Positions 32,050 to 39,899 of a DNA stretch of 50,261 bases are shown piece by piece. Location of the stretch: IMG/VR virus record IMGVR_UViG_3300045775_000006, positions 1 to 50,261 of that record; one strand, given 5' to 3'. The DNA comes from a virus. A program made the translations under genes and the position numbers. Under the pieces are notes generated by a model. That model was not told where the DNA came from and did no database searches. It saw nothing but the letters and a program-made list of their open reading frames with translations. The stretch's first letter is position 1. Every line of letters begins with the position of its first letter.

Positions 32050-32336
32050 GCGACATGGAGCCGATCACCCTGACCGCCCCGCCCGTGGTCAACCTGCTGT
32101 CCCTCAACGACACAGACGGCAACCCCATCGTCACCATCGGCCCCGACGGCACCGTGAGGATCTTCCAGCTCGGAGCTGAGCCCAAGGCCGCCAAGGTGTT
32201 TTGGGATGCGATCCATATCCACGGGGTGACGCTCTTCAACCAGATCGAGAACCTGAAGCAGGACCTAAAGATCATGCGCCAGCGCCTGGAGGGCGACATC
32301 CGCGTGATCCAGAGGCTCAATAGGTCGCCCCAGTGA
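32046..32336 (+). CDS. Hypothetical protein, paralogue of 31481-31870
   Basis: 96 residues. Residues 24-75 match the first half of the protein encoded at 31481 (IVTIGPDGTVRIF ... FWDAIHIHG), followed by a basic helix. The pair, separated by one small gene, looks like a tandem duplication that later diverged. Function unknown. Confidence 0.6.
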   Translation: MSDMEPITLTAPPVVNLLSLNDTDGNPIVTIGPDGTVRIFQLGAEPKAAKVFWDAIHIHGVTLFNQIENLKQDLKIMRQRLEGDIRVIQRLNRSPQ

Positions 32337-32524
32337 ACTTCCCCGGCTTCGACTTCCTGCTGCAACAGGTGGCCGCGCTCGAAGCCATCGGCAAGACCAG
32401 GCTGCAGCACAGCCAGCCGGACTACCTCAAGCACGAGAACAAGCGTATGCTTGAATGCGCAGACGCATTTGAGACCAGTCGACAACTCGCAAAGTACGGC
32501 GTCCCGTACGAGGAACCGAAATGA
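32333..32524 (+). CDS. Small hypothetical protein (63 aa)
   Basis: GTG start at 32333 in a GTGA overlap. MNFPGFDFLLQQVAALEAIG and a helical charged C-terminus. Coupled to both neighbours. No motif. Confidence 0.5.
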   Translation: MNFPGFDFLLQQVAALEAIGKTRLQHSQPDYLKHENKRMLECADAFETSRQLAKYGVPYEEPK

Positions 32525-32940
32525 CACAGAAATTCTTCACCGGCATCCGCAACGGCATCTTGCTCAGCATCCCGCTCTGGATGCTGATCATCTGGGCAGC
32601 CAAGGCTTTCGCAGGAGAGCACGGTGGCATAGATCCCTGGATGGACGCGAACCAGGCGGCATTCAAGGAGCCGGTGATCCTGGTGTGGCAAGATTGCCCA
32701 AAGCCGAAGGACAAGGGCGCGCCCGACGCCGAGGAGAACCCGCTCGCGATGCTGTTCGGTGGCGGCGAGCCACAGTGCACGCTGCACTCGAAGTACATCT
32801 TCGCCCCGAGCGTGACAGGCGGCAAGGCCGTGGTGTGCTTCAGGCCAACCCACGAGCGCCTGACGCAGTGTCTGTACAAGGAAGACAAGACCGACGCGAC
32901 CGAGATCTTCACGATCCTGGCGCAGGGCGAGCACATATGA
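32521..32940 (+). CDS. Exported or membrane-anchored protein (139 aa)
   Basis: A hydrophobic N-terminus (about 9-31, RNGILLSIPLWMLIIWAAKAF, ending AFAGE) looks like a signal peptide with an A-x-A-type cleavage site. The mature part has three Cys (WQDCPKPK, PQCTLH, VVCFRP) and a beta-rich pattern, suggesting a disulphide-bonded periplasmic protein. It is one gene upstream of the PagL-like gene. Function unknown. Confidence 0.6.
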   Translation: MTQKFFTGIRNGILLSIPLWMLIIWAAKAFAGEHGGIDPWMDANQAAFKEPVILVWQDCPKPKDKGAPDAEENPLAMLFGGGEPQCTLHSKYIFAPSVTGGKAVVCFRPTHERLTQCLYKEDKTDATEIFTILAQGEHI

Positions 32941-33002
32941 GCCGGGTGCTGCAGACGATCAACATCGTGGCGCCGGACGGCAACCTCAAGCAGTGCCCGT
33001 AG
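32937..33002 (+). CDS. Possible tiny peptide (21 aa)
   Basis: ATGA overlap with the previous stop and 21 codons (MSRVLQTINIVAPDGNLKQC) to TAG at 33002. It may be a real leader-like peptide or only a translational bridge to the PagL-like gene 9 nt downstream. Confidence 0.3.
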   Translation: MSRVLQTINIVAPDGNLKQCP

Positions 33003-33011
33003 GAGACATTT

Positions 33012-33527
33012 GTGAGCAAAATTGTAGCGTATATTCGACAGCTGGTAGGGAACGGCAAGGCAGCCACGATTGGCATCTTCGCGTTCATCCTGCTGCTGAT
33101 CTTTATGTTCCACCGCGCGCACGCCGCGGAGGTGGACGTGAGCGCTGGCAGTTCTTTTGGCACACAAGGGACTGGTCCTGTCCTGGGATTGGCCATCAGA
33201 GAGCCAATTGCGCCAAACAAGGGGCTCGACTGGGTCGCCGGAACAGACCTGTGGGGCTCGACCACGCTGCACGGTGAGACCGTCCCTAACAACTGGGACT
33301 GGCACGCAGAGCTGGAAGGGTGCAAGGGACCGGTGTGCGCAGGCATCGGCCCGGCGTACGTACAGCGCGTCGACTCGGTCAACGGCGCGCACACGAACTT
33401 CTACCTGGGACTGCGGTGGCAGATCGCGCCGCGCGTAGCGCTCACCCTGGGGCACATCAGCGACGCAGGCACCAGCTCACCTAACGTGGGCAGACAGGCG
33501 CTCATGCTCACCTGGAAGCTCCAATGA
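33012..33527 (+). CDS. PagL-like outer-membrane lipid A deacylase family protein
   Basis: 171 residues from a GTG with AGGAGA upstream. Residues 17-38 are a long hydrophobic signal ending RAHA|AE. The mature part is a small beta barrel of alternating strands. Near the C-terminus GHISDAGTSSPNVGRQ carries the H-x-S pair (His148, Ser150) and the 'N.G' of the PagL/acyloxyacyl-hydrolase family, which removes a 3-O-acyl chain from lipid A. The family's catalytic Glu, about 12 residues on, seems to be Gln162, so activity is uncertain. It could alter the host surface after infection. Confidence 0.6.
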   Translation: MSKIVAYIRQLVGNGKAATIGIFAFILLLIFMFHRAHAAEVDVSAGSSFGTQGTGPVLGLAIREPIAPNKGLDWVAGTDLWGSTTLHGETVPNNWDWHAELEGCKGPVCAGIGPAYVQRVDSVNGAHTNFYLGLRWQIAPRVALTLGHISDAGTSSPNVGRQALMLTWKLQ

Positions 33528-33799
33528 GCGAGCCGACCAAGACCATGTGGAGCACCATCGGCGCGGTGTTCGGCACCCAGGACGGCATGGACGTCATCTG
33601 CGTCACCGTCGCGGCCGACGGCAAGCAGTACTCGGTGAGCATCGCAGGCCCCGAGGGCATGAAGGCGCAAGGGTTCATCGGAGCCGCGCGCGCCGCGACA
33701 GCTGTGCTGCTGCAGGCAGTGGGGGCTGACATGAAACTCGTAGGTGCCATGACCCTCGAAGACTCTGAGTTTGACACAGGAGACCAGCGTGCTAACTAG
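33524..33799 (+). CDS. Hypothetical protein (91 aa)
   Basis: 91 residues, a beta-rich first half (GMDVICVTVAADGKQYSVSI) and an Ala-rich helix (FIGAARAATAVLLQAVGADM). Overlaps the PagL-like gene by 4 nt and the next gene by 11 nt. No family recognised. Confidence 0.55.
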   Translation: MSEPTKTMWSTIGAVFGTQDGMDVICVTVAADGKQYSVSIAGPEGMKAQGFIGAARAATAVLLQAVGADMKLVGAMTLEDSEFDTGDQRAN

Positions 33800-34049
33800 A
33801 CGTAGATTCTTCCAGGGACTCGGCGCGGTCGCGGTAGCTGCCCCAGTCGCCGCGAAAGCCCTGAGCCAACCGGCACCAGTGGTAGACGCATCGCCGTACC
33901 TCACCCCTAAGGACACCTGGTTCCTGAAGACCGACCACGACGTCCCAACGTACAAGCGCACCGGCAACCGGCTGATGACCGCCGCGGAGATGCGCCGCAT
34001 CCTTGAGCCAGGTTTAAACGCTGCCTTCGAGTCTGTGTATGGCAAGTGA
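33789..34049 (+). CDS. Small protein with Tat-type signal
   Basis: GTG at 33789 chosen because AGGAG (33778-33782) is well spaced for it. 86 residues: VLTRRRFFQGLGAVAVAAPV is a twin-arginine signal (T-R-R-x-F-F) with a short hydrophobic core ending before ALSQ. The mature part has TPKDTWFLKTDHDVPTYKRT, then a helix. Tat signals in phage genes are rare. A related 'LEPGLNAAFE' end occurs in phage proteins of unknown function. A GTTTAAAC site is at 34012. Confidence 0.6.
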   Translation: MLTRRRFFQGLGAVAVAAPVAAKALSQPAPVVDASPYLTPKDTWFLKTDHDVPTYKRTGNRLMTAAEMRRILEPGLNAAFESVYGK

Positions 34050-34521
34050 CAAGGAAGCCCTCGACTACGCTATTGACGTACTGCGCATGCACGTCGGCGA
34101 CATGTCCCCCATCTCCCCAGCACAGGTCAAGGCGTACCTGGGCGACATCTCCCGGCTGCGCTACCCGCTCCAGGTAGTAAATCGCGACATGCCCACTATC
34201 ACGGTGTGCTCCCTGTGCGGCACCGAGGCCAAGAACGCCCCCGGCATTGGGCTGTACTGCCCGAACCTTGAGTGCAAGAACGCTGACGGCCCGATGCGCC
34301 GGACGTTTGCTGAGGATACCTCAGCCACTCCACGCGCGCATGAGAGCCGCGAGGCGATGGCCGCGGACATCCTCAACCGCGCGTTCTTCCAGGACTTCTG
34401 GTGCTGCGAGCACCACCCGAGCTGCTTCGACAACTTCCAGAACCGACGCACCCACAAGTGCGGCCTGTGCACCGAGCCGCCAACCTGGTACAGCCACGGA
34501 CGCATGCGTAAGCCGCTGTGA
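34039..34521 (+). CDS. Cys-rich zinc-binding protein (160 aa)
   Basis: 160 residues. CSLCGTEAKNAPGIGLYCPNLEC (about 57-79) is a four-Cys ribbon. CCEHHPSC ... CGLC (about 122-143) forms a second possible zinc site. The N-terminus is helical. It probably binds nucleic acid or protein. No specific family recognised; overlaps the Tat-signal gene by 11 nt. Confidence 0.6.
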   Translation: MASDKEALDYAIDVLRMHVGDMSPISPAQVKAYLGDISRLRYPLQVVNRDMPTITVCSLCGTEAKNAPGIGLYCPNLECKNADGPMRRTFAEDTSATPRAHESREAMAADILNRAFFQDFWCCEHHPSCFDNFQNRRTHKCGLCTEPPTWYSHGRMRKPL

Positions 34522-34528
34522 GCTGGGC

Positions 34529-34705
34529 ATGAGCGACAAGATCTCGGACGACACGCTGAAGAAGCATGAGTGCTATGGCTCTCCAAAGCGCCGCAACGGA
34601 CACGCAGATTATTGCGTTTGTCCTAGGTGCGTGCCTTTGCCAGACGATGACTCTACCCAGGCAGCCATCCCCACACCAGTCAACCCATGGAACGGTATCC
34701 CGTGA
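34529..34705 (+). CDS. Small Cys-containing protein (58 aa)
   Basis: ATG at 34529 with GAGCTGGG upstream. MSDKISDDTLKKHECYGSPK, then HADYCVCPRCVP: a small zinc-knuckle-like Cys cluster and a Pro-rich tail. Overlaps the next gene by 19 nt. Function unknown. Confidence 0.5.
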   Translation: MSDKISDDTLKKHECYGSPKRRNGHADYCVCPRCVPLPDDDSTQAAIPTPVNPWNGIP

Positions 34706-34989
34706 CCGAAGAGACGCTAGTCAAGGCAGCCATCGCCGCGCACAACGCACTGGATGCCTGTGGGCTCAAGGTGATTCTGTGCCGGAATGCGATGAACACC
34801 GACGCCGTGCGCCGCGACCTGTGGAACATGTGCACCTGGTTCACCAGCGAGGCACTGTGGATGTATGACAATGGGGAAGAGACGGCCGCGCGGAACCTGG
34901 CGCTGGTGGCCAACCTACTGAGTGAGCACCTGAAGTTTGCACGTGAGCTGCGCGAGAAACCAGATGCGTGCAAGCCTCAGACCTCGTAG
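34687..34989 (+). CDS. Hypothetical helical protein (100 aa)
   Basis: 100 residues, helical (ETLVKAAIAAHNALDACGLK; TAARNLALVANLLSEHLKFA). It overlaps the terminase start by 22 nt, so translation of both may be coupled. No family recognised. Confidence 0.55.
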   Translation: MERYPVTEETLVKAAIAAHNALDACGLKVILCRNAMNTDAVRRDLWNMCTWFTSEALWMYDNGEETAARNLALVANLLSEHLKFARELREKPDACKPQTS

Positions 34990-36506
34990 AGATCGGCCTC
35001 CAGAAGGGGTTCAGCAAGGATCAGGTATCGTCGGCCCTCCGCGGCCTCGGTGACGATGAGGTCGAGCGCCTGGCGTGGATGGTCAAGTGGGTAGACCAGC
35101 GCCACGAGTTCCAGGTAGTCCCCGAAGGCAACTGGTCGAACTGGCTGGCGCTCGCCGGACGCGGTAGCGGCAAGACCAGACTCGGTGCCGAGTGGACCGG
35201 GATGAATGCCGCCATGGCCGTCGCAGGAGACCGTAGCCTGGTCGTGGCGCCTACCAAGGCCGATCTAAGGGACGTGTGCTTCGAGGGAGACAGCGGCCTC
35301 GTCCGTACGATCCCGAGCGCCCTGGTGCGGTACTACCACAAGTCGCCCAGCCCGCAGGTTATGCTGCACAACGGCGCGATGATCGGTGGGATCGCCGCAG
35401 CCAGCTTCGAGCGCACCCGCGGACCGCAGTGGAACCGTGCCTGGTGCGACGAGGTAGCCGCCTGGGGTGAGGACGGCAAGATCGACCCCGAAGAGGTCTG
35501 GGACACGATGGTGTTCTCGGTCCGCCTGGGCCAGGACACGCGCATCCTTGCGACCACGACGCCGCGACCGAAGCCGCTGATCAAGATGCTGGTGAAAGAC
35601 CCAGACACCGTGATCACGACCGCGACGACGATGGTCAACCTCGACAACCTCTCGCCCGAGTTCGCGCGCCGCATCCTGCGCTACCAGGGCACGAAGATCG
35701 GTCGCCAGGAGATCTACGCCGAGCTGATCGACGCCGAAGAGGGCGGCATCATCAACCGCAGCTGGCTGCGCCTGTGGCCGCACGACAAGCCGCTGCCGAT
35801 GTTCCACTACATCGTGGCGAGCATCGACCCGGCGTTCAGCGAGGAGGCGTACGACAAGAAGAAGCAGGTGACCGACCCGAGCGCGATGTCGGTGTGGGGC
35901 TGCTTCAAGCTGCCGAACGGCAAGCCCGGCGTGATGCTGCTCGATTGCTGGGCTGAGCGGCTGGGGCTGCCTGACCTGGTCAAGAAGGTGATCAACGAGA
36001 CAGACCGCACGAAGGTGCGCTACGGACAGAGCGACCGCCGACCGCTCATCTCGCCGACCAAGGGACCGCGCGCTACGATGGACGTCGGTCGACCGGTGGA
36101 CCTGATCGTGATCGAGGGCAAGGCGAGCGGCAAGTCGCTGCGTCAGTACCTCGCGAAGGCTGGGATCTTCACCCAGGAGTTCAATCCTGGCATGGCCGAC
36201 AAGCTCACCCGCGGGCATGTCGTCTCGCCCATCGCCAAGGATGGTATAATTTGGGTGCCTGAGTCTCCCAGCCGTCCTGGGAAGCCGATGACCTGGGCAG
36301 AACCCCTTGTCGAACAAGTCTGTAGCTACTCTGGCCCGGGCAGCGTGGTGCACGACGACCTGTACGACACGACCACCCAGGCGTGGCGCGTGATCGACTG
36401 GCAGTGGCTGCACTACCTGGAGGTCGAGGCGAGTCGCAAGAAGAAGATCGGTCCAGACACAGAAGCCCGCGCTCGGCGCGTCAACCAGAACCCATACGCA
36501 GCGTAA
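34968..36506 (+). CDS. Terminase large subunit
   Basis: 512 residues from a GTG inside the end of the upstream gene. Walker A LAGRGSGKTR (62-71), adenine/Q-type region GNWSNWLAL, Walker B WCDEVAAW, coupling motif LATTTPR, and the nuclease domain ASIDPAFSEE with acidic DLIVIEGKASGK and VHDDLYDTTTQA. This is the two-domain ATPase-nuclease that packages DNA into the prohead. The nearest downstream gene is the portal, its docking partner (4-nt gap). It has normal length for the family. Confidence 0.95.
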   Translation: MQASDLVEIGLQKGFSKDQVSSALRGLGDDEVERLAWMVKWVDQRHEFQVVPEGNWSNWLALAGRGSGKTRLGAEWTGMNAAMAVAGDRSLVVAPTKADLRDVCFEGDSGLVRTIPSALVRYYHKSPSPQVMLHNGAMIGGIAAASFERTRGPQWNRAWCDEVAAWGEDGKIDPEEVWDTMVFSVRLGQDTRILATTTPRPKPLIKMLVKDPDTVITTATTMVNLDNLSPEFARRILRYQGTKIGRQEIYAELIDAEEGGIINRSWLRLWPHDKPLPMFHYIVASIDPAFSEEAYDKKKQVTDPSAMSVWGCFKLPNGKPGVMLLDCWAERLGLPDLVKKVINETDRTKVRYGQSDRRPLISPTKGPRATMDVGRPVDLIVIEGKASGKSLRQYLAKAGIFTQEFNPGMADKLTRGHVVSPIAKDGIIWVPESPSRPGKPMTWAEPLVEQVCSYSGPGSVVHDDLYDTTTQAWRVIDWQWLHYLEVEASRKKKIGPDTEARARRVNQNPYAA

Positions 36507-36509
36507 CCC

Positions 36510-39179
36510 ATGCCCAGCGAAAGCCAGATCCTGCAAGGATTCGACCTCGAAGATCCAGAGGACGATCCGAAGACCGACATCGCGACGGACGCGGCTGAGC
36601 GCTCACAGGGTAAGGTTCCGGATGATGCTGACACCGAGGAGCTGGATGACGGCAGCGCGATCCTGACGCTGCACGACAACCGTGAGGTGAAGAAGGCCAA
36701 GGAGTTCTACGTCAACCTGGCCGACGGCGAGATCCCTGACGACTTCCTGCGCACGCTCGCCGTTGAGCTGCTCGACCTGTTCGACAAGGACGTGCTCGCC
36801 CGTGAGCAGCGCGACAAGCAGTACGAGGAAGGTCTCAAGCGCACAGGGTTCGGGAACGACGCGCCCGGTGGCGCTCAGTTCGAAGGCGCCAGCAAGGTGG
36901 TGCACCCGATGATCGCCGAGGTGGCCATCGACTTCAGCGCCAGAAGCATCAAGGAGCTGTGGCCCGCTGGTGGACCGTGCAAGGACAAGATCATCGGCGA
37001 GCCGGACGACAAGAAGGAGGAGAAGGCCAAGCGCAAGGTGCGCTACATGAACTGGCAGATGACCGAGCAGATGCCGTCCATGCGGTACGAGATCGAGCAG
37101 ATCCTCACGCAAGTCCCGATGGGCGGCGTGCAGTACTCCAAACTCTGGTGGGACGTCAAGCGCCGTCGACCGGTGCACGAGCCGGTGTGGGTCGACGAGA
37201 TTGTGCTGCCGTTCTCGGCTACAGACTACTACAGCTCGCCGCGCAAGGCTCACGTCCAGAAGCTCGACGAGTTCACCTTCGACGACCGTGTGCGCAACGG
37301 CATCTACCGCGATGTCGACACCATCAGCATCGTCACAGCTCCCGACCAGACACAGGCTGAGAAGGCCAACGACAAGATCGAAGGCAAGAGCCTGCAGCCG
37401 GAGAACGTCGACGGCCAGCGCGTGGTGATCGAGTTCGCGGTGCAGTACGTGGTGCCTGACAGCTACCGCGGCATCGAGGACATCAACGACACCGACGAGG
37501 GCCCGGCGCCGTACCTGATCAGCATCGACAAGGCGACCCGCAGTGTCCTGTCCATCTACCGAAACTGGGATGAAGATGATGAGCACATGGATGAGCTTGT
37601 CCACATTGTGGAATGGCCATTCCTTCCTTGGCGAGGTGCCATGCCAATCGGCGCTCCACAAGTCCTGGGAGGCATTGCCGCTGCCGCGACGGGAGCGCTT
37701 CGCGCCCTTCTCGATAGCGCCCTCATCAATAACTTCCCAGGCGGCGTGCACCTCAAGAGCGGCCCGGTCAGTGGCCAGAACATCCGCGTAGAGGCTGGGC
37801 AGACGAATGAGATCGACGGCGGCATCATGCAGGATGACATCCGCAAGACCTTCATGCCGACGCCGGTCAACCCGACCAGCCAAGTCCTGTTCAACCTCCT
37901 GGAGTACCTGGTAGACAGTGGCAAAGAGATCGTCAAGACAACCCTGGATGAAGCAAATGACAATGCGAACGTACCAGTTGGCACAACTATGGCCCGAATT
38001 GAGCAACAGATGGTGGTGTTCTCAGCCATTCATTCGCGTCTGCACAATGCTATGGGTAAACTGCTCAAGGTTCTTCACCGGCTAGATGCGACCTACCTTG
38101 AGGACAACGACGTCGTCTCGCAGACCGGCGAGAAGATGGTGTTCAAGGCCGACTTCGACGCGCCGGACGACGTCATCCCGGTCAGCGACCCAGAGATCTT
38201 CAGCGAGCTGCAGCGCATCGCCCAGGTGCAGACCGTAGCCCAGCGCGCGCAGCTGTTCCCTCAGCTCTACGACCAGCGCAAGGTCGAGTCCGCGATCCTG
38301 AAGATGATGAAGATCACGAACCCGGAGCAGTACCTTGTACCGAAGCCCGAGCCGAAGCCGCTCAACGCCGCCAACGAAAATATTGCCGCATCCCTTGGTC
38401 AGCCAATCACAGCTTTCCCCGACCAGGACCATCTGGCGCATATCCAGTCGCACATGGCTTTCCTTGAAGACCCGCTATTCGGGGCGAATCCCCTCATGGC
38501 GGCTCAGGCTATTGGTGGCATCCTTCAGAACGTCAAAGAGCACATGCTGTTCTGGTACGGGACCGAGATCCACCGCATCGCTAGCGAGGCTGCGGGCACA
38601 GACATCTCGGAGTTTATGACGATCAAGGACGCCGAGGTCCAGACGAAGTTCGACGGCATGCTCGCCGCGGCGACACAGCACGTGCACGTGTTCAGCCAGC
38701 AGGTATTCAGCAAGCTGCCTCCAGCGATCCAGAAGGCGCAGCAGATGCTCAAGCAGTACTCGCCGCCCCCACCGGTCGACCCGGGCCAGGTGGCGCAGCA
38801 GAAGGTCAGCGCCGACACCCAGATCGCCCAGGGTCAGCAGGAGATCGACAAGCAGAAGCTCCAGCAGGAGGCGCAGAACGACGCACAGCAGGTCGCGCTC
38901 CAGCAGGCCGAGCAGGCTCAGGGTGGCCAGCAGCACGCCGCCGAGCTGCAGAGCGACCAGACGATTGCGGCCGGTGGCAACCAGACCGACCTGCAGAAGC
39001 AGTCCATGGGCGACCAGACGAAGCAGGCCGTGGTACAATCCCAAGACGCAACCAAGCTCACTGTCACCGCGGAAGACAACAACACCGCCGAGACCATCGC
39101 AGGCGCCGAAATGGCAGCGGGCAAGCACACCAACATCTCAGACGGCCAGGCCGTCGGTAAGAAGAGCCCCACAGTATGA
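36510..39179 (+). CDS. Portal protein
   Basis: 889 residues, long as in podovirus-type portals. An acidic N-terminus (1-60) precedes a core with GASKVVHPMIAEVAIDFSAR, WPFLPWRGAMPIG and LLDSALINNFPGG, phrases typical of these portals. The C-terminus (about 740-889) is a long Gln/Ala-rich helix and low-complexity tail (QQ, QAEQAQ). Portals form the dodecameric DNA channel. Codon use changes along the gene: several patches (for example 37541-37735 and 37900-38100) use many A/T-ending codons. Confidence 0.9.
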   Translation: MPSESQILQGFDLEDPEDDPKTDIATDAAERSQGKVPDDADTEELDDGSAILTLHDNREVKKAKEFYVNLADGEIPDDFLRTLAVELLDLFDKDVLAREQRDKQYEEGLKRTGFGNDAPGGAQFEGASKVVHPMIAEVAIDFSARSIKELWPAGGPCKDKIIGEPDDKKEEKAKRKVRYMNWQMTEQMPSMRYEIEQILTQVPMGGVQYSKLWWDVKRRRPVHEPVWVDEIVLPFSATDYYSSPRKAHVQKLDEFTFDDRVRNGIYRDVDTISIVTAPDQTQAEKANDKIEGKSLQPENVDGQRVVIEFAVQYVVPDSYRGIEDINDTDEGPAPYLISIDKATRSVLSIYRNWDEDDEHMDELVHIVEWPFLPWRGAMPIGAPQVLGGIAAAATGALRALLDSALINNFPGGVHLKSGPVSGQNIRVEAGQTNEIDGGIMQDDIRKTFMPTPVNPTSQVLFNLLEYLVDSGKEIVKTTLDEANDNANVPVGTTMARIEQQMVVFSAIHSRLHNAMGKLLKVLHRLDATYLEDNDVVSQTGEKMVFKADFDAPDDVIPVSDPEIFSELQRIAQVQTVAQRAQLFPQLYDQRKVESAILKMMKITNPEQYLVPKPEPKPLNAANENIAASLGQPITAFPDQDHLAHIQSHMAFLEDPLFGANPLMAAQAIGGILQNVKEHMLFWYGTEIHRIASEAAGTDISEFMTIKDAEVQTKFDGMLAAATQHVHVFSQQVFSKLPPAIQKAQQMLKQYSPPPPVDPGQVAQQKVSADTQIAQGQQEIDKQKLQQEAQNDAQQVALQQAEQAQGGQQHAAELQSDQTIAAGGNQTDLQKQSMGDQTKQAVVQSQDATKLTVTAEDNNTAETIAGAEMAAGKHTNISDGQAVGKKSPTV

Positions 39180-39358
39180 GCAACGCAGCAGACCGCGAGA
39201 ACAACACGTCGAAGGCGACGGGCGAAGAGCAGCTTGACGCGCACCTGATCGGGCCGCGCAAGGTGTACCACCGAGACGGCAAGGACATCGAGGACGCAGC
39301 AGCGTTCGACGCCTCGCCGAAGAAGCTCGGCAAGGTGAGCACCCCGTTCCCCTGGTGA
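39176..39358 (+). CDS. Small protein with STPFPW tail
   Basis: 60 residues, polar and charged (KATGEEQLDAHLIGPRKVYH), ending KVSTPFPW. The same C-terminal hexapeptide closes the next gene's product (CSTPFPW), although the rest of the proteins differs. It overlaps the portal stop by 4 nt. The shared tail may be a docking or anchoring signal. Confidence 0.6.
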   Translation: MSNAADRENNTSKATGEEQLDAHLIGPRKVYHRDGKDIEDAAAFDASPKKLGKVSTPFPW

Positions 39359-39361
39359 TCC

Positions 39362-39586
39362 ATGGCCAAGCTGTCTGCCAAGGCGCGCAGTAAGCTACCA
39401 GCCTCGAAGTTCGCTGGGCCCGGCCGCTCGTTCCCCATCCCTGACAAGAAGCACGCCAAGGCCGCGCTGATGCTGATCAACAAGGCACCAGAGAGCGCCC
39501 GACCGCACATCCGCGCCGAAGCCCGCAAGAAGCTTTCCAAGGCCAATGGTGGATCGGTCAAGTGCTCGACACCGTTCCCCTGGTGA
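39362..39586 (+). CDS. DUF6582-like small protein with STPFPW tail
   Basis: 74 basic residues. ARSKLPASKFAGPGRSFPIPDKKHAKAAL is the signature phrase 'R..LP.S.FAGP.R.FPI.D..HA..AL' known from phage structural/maturation-associated proteins. It ends CSTPFPW like its neighbour. Located between portal and head genes; role unknown. Confidence 0.7.
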   Translation: MAKLSAKARSKLPASKFAGPGRSFPIPDKKHAKAALMLINKAPESARPHIRAEARKKLSKANGGSVKCSTPFPW

Positions 39587-39598
39587 TGTACCCAGATC

Positions 39599-39721
39599 AT
39601 GGCGCACGCGCGCTATAATGCTCGCAGCCCCCAGTGGTGGAAGCACCTCAGGGACTGGAAGCGTGTCTACTGGAAAAAGGTGAGAAGTGCGAACAAGCGA
39701 GATGCATGCGAAGCTCCTTGA
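39599..39721 (+). CDS. Small Trp-rich basic protein (40 aa)
   Basis: ATG at 39599; MAHARYNARSPQWWKHLRDW and a very basic C-terminus, stop at 39719-39721. It contains a TATAAT at 39614-39619 within its sequence and overlaps the next GTG by 35 nt. Weakly supported but protein-like in composition. Confidence 0.4.
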   Translation: MAHARYNARSPQWWKHLRDWKRVYWKKVRSANKRDACEAP

Positions 39722-39899
39722 CTACCTCAAGAAAGCGCGCGACAGGCAAGTGATGGATGGACTGAACCCGGTGTCACCTGGCATCGACGTCACGTACGAG
39801 TTTGGCCGCCGCATAGGCAACCGCATCGGCATGGATTACATGCTCCTGTTGGCTGACAAGTTCTTCAACGACGACGAATCAAAGGATGACAAACTGTGA
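39687..39899 (+). CDS. Hypothetical protein (70 aa)
   Basis: GTG start at 39687 with AAGGTGAG upstream; an ATG at 39702 (MHAKLLDYLKKARDRQ) is an alternative. Helical, acidic C-terminus. It ends in TGATGG overlapping the endonuclease VII-like start. Function unknown. Confidence 0.55.
   Translation: MRTSEMHAKLLDYLKKARDRQVMDGLNPVSPGIDVTYEFGRRIGNRIGMDYMLLLADKFFNDDESKDDKL

Noticed and set aside
35265-36536. 423-codon ORF antisense to terminase large subunit
   Set aside because: Shadow of a high-GC gene: composition is Arg/Leu/His/Val-rich, there is no motif, and it lies fully inside a certain gene.
36603-38006. 467-codon ORF antisense to portal
   Set aside because: Complementary shadow with the same Leu/Val/Arg/His bias and no recognisable domain.
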